A stretch of DNA of 64,000 nucleotides from positions 37,423-101,422 of the forward strand of contig NZ_AQQX01000013.1 in NCBI RefSeq assembly GCF_000768315.1, in the 5' to 3' direction. The notes below the pieces were generated by a model. The model saw only the letters and a program-made list of their open reading frames with translations, was not told where the DNA came from and made no database searches. Both the position numbers and the translations under genes were made by a program. Positions 1 through 8,011 of this stretch are shown here, one piece after another. Source of the stretch: Pseudooceanicola atlanticus (lineage in GTDB: Bacteria > Pseudomonadota > Alphaproteobacteria > Rhodobacterales > Rhodobacteraceae). Numbering within the stretch: position 1 is the stretch's first letter; the number at the start of each line of letters is the position of its first letter.

Positions 1-605
1 TTGGACAGCGCTTCGGGGATGGCGGGCAGGGGCATGCCCACGGGCACCGCGCCCAGTTCCTTCAGCATGTCGTTGATGACGCGGGTCGGGCCGCGCATCT
101 TGACGCCCGCCAGGTCATCGACCGAATTGACCGGCTTGTCGGTATGGATCACGCCCGGGCCGTGCACCCAGGCTCCCAGCACCTTGACGTCGCTGTATTC
201 GCCGTCCTGCAGGTCGGTCTCCACCAGGTCCTGGAATGCCTTGGACGTGGCAACCGGGTTGGTCATCATGAAGGGCAGTTCGAACACTTCGGTCTTGGGA
301 TAGCGGCCCGGCGTATAGCCCACCACAGTCATGATGATGTCGGCGACACCGTCGATGGCCTGGTCGATCAGCTCAGGCGGCTTGCCACCCAGCGACATCG
401 CGTCGAAATGGTCGATCTTGATGCGCCCATCCGAGGCCGCTTTGACCCGTTCGCCCCAGGGCTTCAGGATCTTGGCCGGAACGGTCGCCACCGGCGGCAG
501 GAACTGGTGCAGCGTCAGCGTCACCTCCTGCGCGCTGGCCACGCCCGGCACACCGGCCATCAAGGCCGCAACGGCCACGCTCTTGAGAAATCCGCGACGG
601 ATCAT
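1..605 (-). CDS. TRAP transporter DctP-family substrate-binding protein (3' part beyond window)
   Basis: Reading the minus strand from an ATG at 605 gives 201 codons without a stop, running off the left edge. The start follows a GGGAGGAG ribosome site. Residues 1-26 form a secretion signal (MIRRGFLKSVAVAALMAG, then a cleavage site near ASAQ). The mature part begins VTLTLHQFLPP and contains the DctP-like stretches DIIMTVVGYTPGRYPKTEV, ELPFMM and DDLAGVKMRGPTR. Proteins of this family bind carboxylates or other small organic acids in the periplasm and hand them to a DctQM permease, which would lie outside the window. The gene is 30 bp downstream of the P450 on the same strand, so the two may share a transcript; the ligand could then be the P450 substrate or precursor (inference). 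Incomplete only because of the window boundary. Confidence 0.85.
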   Translation of the reverse strand, partial: MIRRGFLKSVAVAALMAGVPGVASAQEVTLTLHQFLPPVATVPAKILKPWGERVKAASDGRIKIDHFDAMSLGGKPPELIDQAIDGVADIIMTVVGYTPGRYPKTEVFELPFMMTNPVATSKAFQDLVETDLQDGEYSDVKVLGAWVHGPGVIHTDKPVNSVDDLAGVKMRGPTRVINDMLKELGAVPVGMPLPAIPEALS

Positions 606-635
606 GACATCTCCTCCCTTTGTCATTTGTCGGAA

Positions 636-1826
636 TCAGTTGAGGGTCATCGGCAGGCTCAGCGGCCCGCGAAAACCAAAGCCCCGGAACACGACCTTTT
701 CGGGGTCGGGTAGGGACATGTTGGGGAACCGGTCGAACAACATGGGCAGCAGGATCTGCGCCAGCATCCGGCGGGCGATATGCGTGCCCTGGCAGAAATG
801 CGGGCCATTGCCGAAGGCCTGGTGCTGCGCCTTGGGCCGGAAGATGTCGTAATCCTCAGCCTCGCCATAGACCTCCTCGTCCCGGCAGGCTGACGCTTGC
901 GACGTCATCACGACCTCGCCCTTTGCGATCGGATGGCCGCGGAGCTCGCAATCCTCCATCACGAGGCGCGAGCTGGCCTGGATCGGGGCGACCCATCGGA
1001 CCCCTTCCTCGAATGCCTTGTCCCACATCGCGTCCGCAACGCAGGCCTCAAGTTGATCGGGATTGGTGAACAGACCGTAGAGGATCGTCAGGAAGGCATC
1101 GCGCGGTTCGTTGATACCGCCACCGATCGCGATCTTGATGTTGGAATAGATCTGGCTCTGTGGGATCGGGTCCTCCGCGTTCACCATGGCCGACAGGGCC
1201 GAGACGTCGGGCTCTGCCTTCACCCGTTCGACACAACGGTCGAACAGCGCATCCATTTCGACATTCGCGGCGTCCGACCGCTCGTAAAGCTCCGGCACGT
1301 TGCCGAAATTGCCCGCCCCGTCGATCAGGATCTGGGACCAGCGGGTCATCTCCTCGTCCGTCGCTTCGGGAATGCCCAGGAGATGCGTCAGGCACCGCGC
1401 GGCGTAGGGCGCGGCCAGATCCGTGAACAGGTCGACGGTCTCACCGCGGGGCAGGCGTCCGATGTAATCCTCGGCCACCTGGTTGTAGATGTCCTGCCAG
1501 CATCCCTTGATGTTGCGCGGCGAAAAGGCCGGCGCCATGGCATTGCGCTCCCTCAGGTGGGCCTCGCCATCCTTGCGCATCAGCGTATGGGCCTGGAAGG
1601 CCCGTGCCATCGGCGTGCGCGGATCGTCAGAGCTGAACAGCTCCCAGTTCTCCTTGACGTATTTGGTATCCGCCGCCTTGGTCAGAAGGATCCTGTTGAT
1701 GCTTGGCACGCGCAGGACCGGCGCTTCGGCCCGCAGGCGCTTGAAGATCGGGTAGGGGTCATCCGTCAGCTGCGCGATGGTGATGGCGTCATCGACGGGC
1801 ACGTCGGAACGTGTCAGCGTGGTCAT
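636..1826 (-). CDS. cytochrome P450
   Basis: A 396-aa soluble bacterial P450. The heme-thiolate motif FGNGPHFCQG is near the C-terminus (ligand Cys about 345) and the K-helix ExxR is EGVR. The I-helix, where most P450s have (A/G)GxD/ET, reads GGGINEPRD, so the usual acid-alcohol pair used in O2 activation is replaced. I chose the ATG at 1826 because a GGGAGGAG site lies just upstream; the frame stays open to 1898 without such a site. No ferredoxin or ferredoxin reductase is visible nearby, so redox partners must be encoded elsewhere. It is divergent from the LysR gene and upstream of the TRAP binding protein. The P450 assignment is firm; the substrate is unknown. Confidence 0.93.
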   Translation of the reverse strand: MTTLTRSDVPVDDAITIAQLTDDPYPIFKRLRAEAPVLRVPSINRILLTKAADTKYVKENWELFSSDDPRTPMARAFQAHTLMRKDGEAHLRERNAMAPAFSPRNIKGCWQDIYNQVAEDYIGRLPRGETVDLFTDLAAPYAARCLTHLLGIPEATDEEMTRWSQILIDGAGNFGNVPELYERSDAANVEMDALFDRCVERVKAEPDVSALSAMVNAEDPIPQSQIYSNIKIAIGGGINEPRDAFLTILYGLFTNPDQLEACVADAMWDKAFEEGVRWVAPIQASSRLVMEDCELRGHPIAKGEVVMTSQASACRDEEVYGEAEDYDIFRPKAQHQAFGNGPHFCQGTHIARRMLAQILLPMLFDRFPNMSLPDPEKVVFRGFGFRGPLSLPMTLN

Positions 1827-1900
1827 CCTGCTCTCCTCCCAGAAGCAAAAGTCGGATGATCGTAGACAGAGGCTTGATATCGGGCAATTCAATCGCACTA

Positions 1901-1911
1901 ATAGTCACTAT
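1901..1911. promoter_or_regulatory. short palindrome in the P450/LysR divergent gap
   Basis: ATAGTCACTAT is a perfect inverted repeat (5+1+5) 12 bp before the lysR-type start and about 75 bp upstream of the P450 start. The whole 96-bp gap is AT-richer than its surroundings. LysR-type regulators usually bind an interrupted dyad in such a gap, so this is a candidate operator. There is no experimental support in the sequence. Confidence 0.35.
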
Positions 1912-1922
1912 CGAAATTCTCT

Positions 1923-2834
1923 ATGAAGTTGCTGATGAAGACCGCGCGGACAAACCTGGATATCGCTGCCATGCGGACCCTGCGGGCGGTCTACGCAAAT
2001 GCGAGCTTCTCCCGCGCGGCCGAGAAACTGGGCGTTGCGCAGCCGACGGTCAGTTACAACATCGCCCGATTGCGCGAGGTCTTTCAGGATCCGCTTTTCG
2101 TCCGGCAAGGCGGGCAGATGGTGCCCACCGATCGCTGCATCGAAATCGTCGAGGAAATCACCGACCTGACCGACAGGCTGGACGCCCTTGTCGCGCCGCG
2201 CCGTTTCGATCCGGCCGTCGCCGCCACCCGCGTCATCATCAGCTGCAATTATTACGAACGGATCGTGATCATGCCCAGGCTGATCAGGATGCTGCGGCGC
2301 GACGCGCCGGCCATGCGGCTCCACGTCATTCAATCCGCAGTGGAGGGCGGGCAACAGCTCAGCAGGGGGGAAAGCGATATCCTGATCGGCCCGATCGAGG
2401 TCGATACCGAAAGCCATTTTCGCAGAACCCTGCTACACGAAAGCTATACATGCGTGATGGACCCGGAAAACCCGCTGGCTGCCAGTCCGATGACTCTTGA
2501 GGCCTATGTCGAGGCTCCGCAGATCATCGTGAATTACGGCGGCACCTTCCGATCCCGCTTCCTTGTCGTGCTTGAAGCCATGGGGCTCAGCCCGAATACC
2601 GCGATGGAAATTCCCAGCCCCTCGGATATCCCGGACCTCTTGCGCGGCACCGACCTGATCGCGACCGTCCCCTCCCGCATCGCCCGACACTTCGGCGCGA
2701 CGGTCGCCAGCTGCCCTTGTCCCGTAGATGCCTGGATCGACATCAACATGTACTGGACCACGCGCACGCATCGCTCTGCCGCGCATAGCTGGATAAGGGA
2801 TCGTGTTGCCCAGGTTGCAGGTGAGGTTGGTTAA
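1923..2834 (+). CDS. LysR-family transcriptional regulator
   Basis: 303 aa. The N-terminal winged helix-turn-helix is typical of LysR proteins (FSRAAEKLGVAQPTVSYNIARLREVFQDPLFVR, about residues 32-64), followed by a LysR substrate-binding domain to the end. Length is normal for the family. It is transcribed away from the P450 gene, the standard arrangement for a LysR activator and its target, so it probably controls the P450 and perhaps the TRAP gene in response to a pathway metabolite (inference). The start has no strong ribosome site; a second ATG at 1935 is possible. Confidence 0.92.
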   Translation: MKLLMKTARTNLDIAAMRTLRAVYANASFSRAAEKLGVAQPTVSYNIARLREVFQDPLFVRQGGQMVPTDRCIEIVEEITDLTDRLDALVAPRRFDPAVAATRVIISCNYYERIVIMPRLIRMLRRDAPAMRLHVIQSAVEGGQQLSRGESDILIGPIEVDTESHFRRTLLHESYTCVMDPENPLAASPMTLEAYVEAPQIIVNYGGTFRSRFLVVLEAMGLSPNTAMEIPSPSDIPDLLRGTDLIATVPSRIARHFGATVASCPCPVDAWIDINMYWTTRTHRSAAHSWIRDRVAQVAGEVG

Positions 2835-3069
2835 TAAAGTCAGCCCTCGCTCGGCTTCGGTTTGCCGGTTTTGCACGCTCTGCGGCTGTTTGCCATCTCA
2901 GGCTTGTATGGCTGGATGGTCACTTGATGTCAGTCACTTATGGCCTGCCGATGCAAGCTTCGCCAGCGGCAAAAGTTCCTGCAGCCAGTAGCGCTGCTTT
3001 TCGGATATTCGCTTGGCGCTCTCGGTCTGCTGAATAGGCTGGACCAGATCAATTTCCGTGCTGTGCGCC
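2835..3069. other. intergenic stretch without a recognisable gene
   Basis: About 235 bp between the LysR stop and the 3' end of the decayed gene at 3070. Short open frames exist on both strands but none has a ribosome site or a recognisable domain. It may hold the LysR terminator and further decayed DNA. Confidence 0.5.
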
Positions 3070-3539
3070 CTATGCAATGGCAAGGCGATGTGCCTCGTGG
3101 TTGCGCCCGGTTGCCAGCAGCCCGATATAGCCGAGCGCCCGGATTCGCCGGGTGCCCGCATCGGATGTCGTGGTGACCCGACAGATAATCTGACCGTCAG
3201 ACATTTCGGTTTCGGACGTCCAGCCCTTTTCCTGCTGCAGCACGGGGCATGCATATGGACCATGCTGGCTGCTGCCGCCCCGACCGGACCTGTGGTTGCA
3301 ATCATCATTCCGAGACCGCCCGCGATTTCGTTCTGCTGCGGTGCCGGTCCCGTCGTCACAGCATTCATGCCGAGCAGATGACGGCGAAGCGCCTCTTTCT
3401 CGACCTGGGACCAACCAGTCTTGTCATTGGCCTCGAAGATCGCAACGATCTATGCGATTGCGCCGAAAGTGTCGTCTCCGGCCAAGGTGGGCGGGGCGGT
3501 CCTCATCTGACCCGCATGACCGGCATGATCGTGCGTCAT
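3070..3539 (-). pseudogene. decayed gene: conserved protein of about 155 aa, amber stop plus frameshift
   Basis: Reading the minus strand from an ATG at 3539 gives MTHDHAGHAGQMRTAP and reaches an in-frame TAG after DDTFGAIA. The same frame then continues for about 70 residues (IVAIFEANDKTGWSQ, EALRRHLLGMNAVTTG, MVHMHAP). A one-base shift is then needed to continue as LQQEKGWTSETEMSDGQ and RRIRALGYIGLLATGRNHEA, ending at a stop at 3070-3072. The pieces join into a plausible single protein of about 155 aa. I recall similar intact proteins (W..V...ALR.HL.DMN.VT and RALG..G.....HH.AH.LA) in proteobacterial genomes but cannot name a function. Two independent lesions indicate a pseudogene. It lies immediately upstream of the copper ATPase and is antisense to it. 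Confidence 0.7.
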
Positions 3540-3606
3540 CTGGGCCCGCACCTGCGGCGCGTGGGCGGTTGCGGCTACCGTCGGCGGAAAAGGTGAAAAC
3601 ACCCTA

Positions 3607-3637
3607 TTGACCCTCCAGCGACTGGAGGCCCTAGATC
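3607..3637 (+). promoter_or_regulatory. CueR-type promoter of the copper ATPase
   Basis: A TTGACC -35 (3607-3612) and a CTAGAT/TAGATC -10 (3631-3637) are separated by 18-19 bp, longer than the standard 17. The spacer carries the perfect inverted repeat CCTCCAG-cga-CTGGAGG (3612-3628). An over-long spacer with a dyad between the boxes is the hallmark of MerR-family activated promoters, and the dyad sequence is of the CueR/HmrR copper type. It begins 67 bp before the ATPase start and closely resembles the site in front of the cueR gene at 6680. Confidence 0.85.
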
Positions 3638-3673
3638 GGCGATCCATACTCCTCGAGGAAGGAAGGATCCGTC

Positions 3674-6127
3674 ATGCCAGATGATCACAAACACCATCAC
3701 CAGACCCAGGACATCATCCGCGACCCTGTCTGCGGCATGATTGTTGACCCGAACGCGGGCAAGCCGACGACAGATTATCAGGGGCATACCTATCATTTCT
3801 GCTCGGACGGCTGCCGCAAGAAGTTCGACGGCGATCCCGAAGCCTATCGCACCTCCGAGGATCCGGTCTGCGGCATGACGGTCGAGCGCGCGACGGCGGC
3901 TTATAAGAGCAAGCATGCGGGCGAGAGGTTCTACTTCTGCTCCTCTGGCTGCCAGACCAAGTTCGAAGGTGACCCCGAGACATACCTCGGCGACCGCCCG
4001 GAGCCAGAGCCGATGCCCGAGGGCACGATGTATACCTGCCCGATGGATCCGGAGATCGTGCAGGATCACCCCGGTGATTGCCCGATCTGCGGCATGGCGC
4101 TGGAACCGATGACCCCGTCGCTAGATAGCGGCCCGCACCCGGAATATGTCGATTTCAAGCGGCGGCTCTGGATCACGGCACCGATGGCGGCGGGCGTCTT
4201 CCTGCTGGAGATGGGATCGCATGTCGGCATCCCATTCGCGGAATGGCTGGGCCATTCAGCCTTTGTCTGGCTCCAGTTCCTGCTGGCAACGGGGGTGGTC
4301 TGGTTCACCCGGATGTTCTTCAAACGTGCGTGGTCTTCGGTGAAGAACAAGAGCCCCAACATGTGGACGCTGATCGGGCTGGGCACGGCGGCCGCCTATC
4401 TGTTTTCCATCATCTCGATGCTGGCGCCGGGCGTGTTGCCCGCGCAGATGCAGGACGGCATGGGCATGACGCCGGTCTATTTCGAGGCGACGGCAGTGAT
4501 CCTGGTGCTGGTGCTGATCGGGCAGGTGATGGAACTGGCCGCCCGTGAACGCACCGGCGATGCGATCCGCGCGCTGATGAACCTTGCCCCCAAGACCGCG
4601 CGGCGAGTGTCCGGTGATACCGAAGAGGACGTGCCGCTGGATGAGTTGAAGACCGGCGATATCCTTCGCGTCCGTCCGGGCGAGTCCGTGCCGGTGGACG
4701 GCGTGGTGACCGAGGGCCGGTCCTCCGTCGATGAAAGCATGATCACCGGGGAGCCTGTGCCCGTCGAGAAGGTCGAGGGCGAGCAGGTTACCGGCGGCAC
4801 GCTGAACAAGTCGGGGTCCTTCCTGATGCAGGCGGAAAGCGTTGGCGACGACACGACGCTGAACCGGATCGTGCAGATGGTCGCCTCGGCCCAACGATCG
4901 CGGGCCCCGATCCAGGCGGTCGCGGACAAGGTGGCTGGGTACTTCGTGCCCGCCGTGGTGGCCTGTGCGCTGCTGGCCTTCGTGGCATGGTGGGCGCTTG
5001 GCCCGTCGCCCGCGCTGTCCTATGCCTTCGTCGCGGCCGTATCGGTGCTGATCATCGCCTGTCCCTGTGCGCTTGGCCTGGCGACGCCGATGTCGATCAT
5101 GGTCGCCTCGGGGCGCGGGGCCAATGCGGGGGTGCTGATCCGCGATGCGGAGGCGCTGGAACGGTTTGCCAAGGTCGATGCGCTGATCGTCGACAAGACC
5201 GGCACGCTGACCGAGGGCAAGCCGACGCTGACGGATGTGGAGCCCAGGGACATCGAGGAGGCGGAGCTGATGACCCTCGTCGCGGCGCTGGAACGCGGGT
5301 CCGAACATCCGCTGGCCGAGGCGCTGGTCGCCGGTGCGGAAGACCGTGGCGCCACCCGCAAGGACAGCAGCGACTTCGACGCGGTGACCGGCAAGGGCGT
5401 CACCGGCATGGTGGACGGGCGCAAGGTGGCGCTTGGCAATGCGGCACTCATGGCCGATCTGTCGGTTGAGACCGGGGACTTGGCCAACCGTGCCAAGGCG
5501 CTTCAGGCCGAGGGCAAGACCGCGATGTTCGTCGCCGTCGAGGGCAAGGCCGCAGGGCTTGTCGCCGTCGCGGACCGGATCAAGGAAACCACACCGGAGG
5601 CGATCCGCGCCCTGCACGGGCTGGGCTTGCGCATCGTCATGGCCACCGGCGACGCCGAGGCCACGGCACAGGCCGTCGCGAAGGAGCTGGGCATCGACGA
5701 GGTCCATGCCGAGGTCAGCCCCGAGGACAAGAACGCGCTGGTGAAGAAGCTGAAGGGCGAGGGCCTGTCGGTCGCGATGGCGGGCGACGGTGTGAACGAT
5801 GCCCCCGCGCTGGCCGAGGCCGATGTGGGGATCGCCATGGGCACGGGCGCGGATGTCGCGGTGGAAAGCGCCGGCATCACACTGGTCAAGGGCGACTTGA
5901 CCGGCATCGTCCGCGCCCGCCGCCTGGCCGAAGCAACGATGCGGAACATTCGCCAGAACTTGTTCTTCGCCTTCGTCTACAACAGCGCAGGCGTGCCGAT
6001 CGCGGCGGGGATACTCTATCCCTTCCTCGGTGTGCTGCTGTCACCGATCTTTGCCGCGGCCGCGATGAGCCTGTCTTCCGTGTCCGTCATCGGCAACGCG
6101 CTGCGGCTGCGGGCAAAGAAGCTTTAG
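3674..6127 (+). CDS. copA: Cu+-translocating P1B-type ATPase with two YHS domains
   Basis: 817 aa. The N-terminus has two YHS-type metal-binding modules (DPVCGM at about residues 17 and 62, each followed by F.CS.GC..KF..DP), then a heavy-metal-binding module ([20 protein letters not shown], about 119-140). The P-type ATPase core follows: TGEP actuator loop, CPC membrane metal site (about C463-P-C465), DKTGTLT phosphorylation site (Asp about 507), HP motif in EHPLAEAL, and [13 protein letters not shown] points to Cu+ or Ag+ export from the cytoplasm to the periplasm. It lacks the usual GMTCxxC ferredoxin-like domains, which the YHS/HMBD modules appear to replace. The start follows GGAAGGA, and a CueR-type promoter lies upstream. 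Family assignment is firm; Cu+ specificity rests on CPC and context. Confidence 0.95.
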   Translation: MPDDHKHHHQTQDIIRDPVCGMIVDPNAGKPTTDYQGHTYHFCSDGCRKKFDGDPEAYRTSEDPVCGMTVERATAAYKSKHAGERFYFCSSGCQTKFEGDPETYLGDRPEPEPMPEGTMYTCPMDPEIVQDHPGDCPICGMALEPMTPSLDSGPHPEYVDFKRRLWITAPMAAGVFLLEMGSHVGIPFAEWLGHSAFVWLQFLLATGVVWFTRMFFKRAWSSVKNKSPNMWTLIGLGTAAAYLFSIISMLAPGVLPAQMQDGMGMTPVYFEATAVILVLVLIGQVMELAARERTGDAIRALMNLAPKTARRVSGDTEEDVPLDELKTGDILRVRPGESVPVDGVVTEGRSSVDESMITGEPVPVEKVEGEQVTGGTLNKSGSFLMQAESVGDDTTLNRIVQMVASAQRSRAPIQAVADKVAGYFVPAVVACALLAFVAWWALGPSPALSYAFVAAVSVLIIACPCALGLATPMSIMVASGRGANAGVLIRDAEALERFAKVDALIVDKTGTLTEGKPTLTDVEPRDIEEAELMTLVAALERGSEHPLAEALVAGAEDRGATRKDSSDFDAVTGKGVTGMVDGRKVALGNAALMADLSVETGDLANRAKALQAEGKTAMFVAVEGKAAGLVAVADRIKETTPEAIRALHGLGLRIVMATGDAEATAQAVAKELGIDEVHAEVSPEDKNALVKKLKGEGLSVAMAGDGVNDAPALAEADVGIAMGTGADVAVESAGITLVKGDLTGIVRARRLAEATMRNIRQNLFFAFVYNSAGVPIAAGILYPFLGVLLSPIFAAAAMSLSSVSVIGNALRLRAKKL

Positions 6128-6144
6128 GACCGGGAGGAGGCCGT

Positions 6145-6600
6145 TCAGTCGGCCTCCTTCGCCTCCAAATCTGCGATCAGGGTCTTCATCTCGTCGATCT
6201 CCCGCACCTGGGCCTCGATGATCCCGTCAGCGAGGTCACGCACCCTGGGATCGTCGATATTGGCGCGGCGCGACGTCATGATTGCGATGGAATGGTGCGG
6301 GATCATCGCCCGCATATAGCTGACATCGTCTACGGTCGTCTGCGACCGGACCAGCCAGAGCGACGTCGCGAAGACCGCGGCGGCGCCAACGAAAATGCCG
6401 ATATTGACGGCGCGATTGCGATACATAGACAGCATGAACGCCAGCATGACGATGGCCATGACCGCGCCCATCAGAAGCGCCATGTAGACGCGCGTTTCAG
6501 AAAAAGTCGCGTGGTCGATGGCGTAGGTATTGAGATACATGAGCCCGAACATCACCACAGTTGAGGTGGCGATCATGGCGGCAAATCGTCCATAAGACAT
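6145..6600 (-). CDS. DUF305 membrane protein
   Basis: 151 aa. Three hydrophobic segments (about residues 8-25, 36-58 and 66-85) precede a short soluble domain containing MRAMIPHHSIAIMTS, the HH-containing signature of DUF305 proteins, and a charged helical C-terminus. DUF305 proteins are frequently linked to copper genes, and the conserved His/Met residues suggest metal handling in the periplasm, but no reaction is established. The gene converges on copA (17 bp apart) and is divergent from cueR. Confidence 0.85.
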   Translation of the reverse strand: MSYGRFAAMIATSTVVMFGLMYLNTYAIDHATFSETRVYMALLMGAVMAIVMLAFMLSMYRNRAVNIGIFVGAAAVFATSLWLVRSQTTVDDVSYMRAMIPHHSIAIMTSRRANIDDPRVRDLADGIIEAQVREIDEMKTLIADLEAKEAD

Positions 6601-6679
6601 TTCGAATCCCCCTTTGTGTGACAGCAGGTCAACGGCGCCGCCCGGCTTTGGGTTTCATGGGCGCTTGATGTGCAGGCTC

Positions 6680-6710
6680 TTGACCCTCCAGTCGGTGGAA
6701 CCTTTATGTA
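6680..6710 (+). promoter_or_regulatory. CueR-type promoter of the regulator gene
   Basis: TTGACC (6680-6685) and TATGTA (6705-6710) are 19 bp apart, with the dyad CTCCA-gtcgg-TGGAA between them. The first 12 bases, TTGACCCTCCAG, are identical to the copA promoter. The matching layout implies autoregulation by CueR and a shared copper response. Confidence 0.8.
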
Positions 6711-6731
6711 AGGCGGCAAAGGAGTCGCCTC

Positions 6732-7145
6732 ATGAACATTGGACGCGCCGCAGAGAAGACCGGGTTGTCGGTCAAGACGATCCGCTATTACGAGGAAATC
6801 GGCCTGGTCGACGCAGATCGGGCAGAGAACGGCTACCGTGATTTCGGCGACCGGCAGATTACGCAACTCAGGATGCTGGCCCAGGCCCGGCACCTTGGGT
6901 TCGGGCTGGAGGAATGCCGCGAATTGCTGGACCTGAACGCCGACCCGGATCGGGCCAGCCGGGACGTGCAGGCGCTGGCCGTTCGCAACCTGAACGCGGT
7001 GCGGTCGAAGATCCGGCAATTGCAGGACCTGGAGGACGAGCTTGAGAGGCTGATCCAGGAGTGCCACGGCGACGATGCGCCGGATTGCGCGATCCTCGAC
7101 GGGCTCAGCGGGTCGATTGACCATCTGGCGGGCCGCAAGGCATAA
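6732..7145 (+). CDS. cueR: CueR-type copper-responsive MerR regulator
   Basis: 137 aa. The MerR DNA-binding domain is at the start (IGRAAEKTGLSVKTIRYYEE), followed by a long dimerisation helix and a metal loop with Cys111 and Cys119 (CHGDDAPDCAIL), matching the two-Cys loop that binds Cu+ in E. coli CueR. Length and the loop sequence separate it from mercury, zinc and cobalt members. It probably activates its own promoter, copA and the downstream secreted and oxidase genes. The start ATG at 6732 follows GGAG. Confidence 0.93.
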   Translation: MNIGRAAEKTGLSVKTIRYYEEIGLVDADRAENGYRDFGDRQITQLRMLAQARHLGFGLEECRELLDLNADPDRASRDVQALAVRNLNAVRSKIRQLQDLEDELERLIQECHGDDAPDCAILDGLSGSIDHLAGRKA

Positions 7146-7168
7146 TCGTTTCCAAGGTCGAAGGTCTC

Positions 7169-7498
7169 GTGCGGCATATTCTTGTCATCATAGCGCTCAC
7201 CCTTGCTGCCTGGGTCATTCTGCCCGGCACAGCGCAGGCGCACGACATGCCACACGGTGCAAATGCTGTGGCCCAGGATGCCTGCCCGGATTGCCCGATG
7301 ATGGACCATGCGAATGACTCGGTGTCGGCGCATGATTGCCATGAGGGGACCAGTTGCGCGCCGGCCGTTCATGCAATTGCCACTGGCCACTGCATCGCGC
7401 TGCGAGCCGAGATTGCGGTCCGGTCCATGCGCCCCGATGTGGGCGCCCGACTGCGATCGACCCTTATCGCCGAAGATTTGCCACCACCCAGAGCCTGA
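7169..7498 (+). CDS. small secreted Cys/His/Met-rich protein
   Basis: 109 aa starting at a GTG 23 bp after cueR. A signal peptide (residues 1-24, ending in AQA) is followed by HDMPHGANAV, CPDCPMMDH and HDCHEGTSC, all soft-metal ligands, and a C-terminus ending DLPPPRA. No catalytic domain is visible. The position between cueR and a cytochrome/multicopper oxidase pair suggests periplasmic copper binding (inference). It shares general design and a proline/basic C-terminal tail with the product at 14177-14584. I do not recognise a named family. Confidence 0.7.
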   Translation: MRHILVIIALTLAAWVILPGTAQAHDMPHGANAVAQDACPDCPMMDHANDSVSAHDCHEGTSCAPAVHAIATGHCIALRAEIAVRSMRPDVGARLRSTLIAEDLPPPRA

Positions 7499-7581
7499 TT
7501 GCTTCTCGAACCAAGCGCTGTGGTCACAGCCGCAGCGGGGATGCATGCACGGTGACACCCGTGCCTTTCAGGACGATCAAG

Positions 7582-8010
7582 ATGAACAAGACCCTAATTG
7601 TCGGCGCTGCAGCCATCGCCATGGCCGGTGCGGCATTCTATTTCACGCGAGATGACACTCCGGCCGAAATCGCGCCGCCAGCCGAAGGCGAACCGCTCGT
7701 CTCGATCACGGTGCCCGAGACACTGTCCGCCGATGCCATGATGGGGCAGCGGGCGTTCGAGGCGACCTGCGCCGCCTGCCACGGGGCCAATGCGACCGGC
7801 AAGATGGGTTTCGGTCCGCCGCTGGTGCACAAGATTTACGAACCCGGCCATCACGCCGACATGTCTTTCGTGATGGCGGTGCAGAACGGTGTCCGGGCCC
7901 ATCACTGGCCGTTCGGGGACATGCCCGCGCAAACGGGCCTGACACAGGCGGATGTCGGCAACGTCATCGCCTATGTTCGTGAACTGCAACGCGCCAACGG
8001 GATCGAGTGA
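7582..8010 (+). CDS. periplasmic c-type cytochrome, monoheme
   Basis: 142 aa. A hydrophobic N-terminal segment (residues 3-21) without an obvious cleavage motif suggests a membrane anchor or signal peptide. The class I cytochrome c domain has CAACH at residues 63-67 and a candidate Met ligand in the FGDMPAQTG segment. The ATG at 7582 was chosen because the signal starts there; the frame is open earlier. It is one base from the multicopper oxidase start, so the two are co-translated. It may accept electrons from, or donate them to, the oxidase (inference). Confidence 0.88.
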   Translation: MNKTLIVGAAAIAMAGAAFYFTRDDTPAEIAPPAEGEPLVSITVPETLSADAMMGQRAFEATCAACHGANATGKMGFGPPLVHKIYEPGHHADMSFVMAVQNGVRAHHWPFGDMPAQTGLTQADVGNVIAYVRELQRANGIE

Positions 8011-8011
8011 C

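Noticed and set aside
2934..3368. 144-codon frame on the minus strand taken as an intact gene
   Set aside because: The conserved residues switch to another frame part-way (LQQEKGWTSETEM), so this frame is only part of the decayed gene at 3070-3539.
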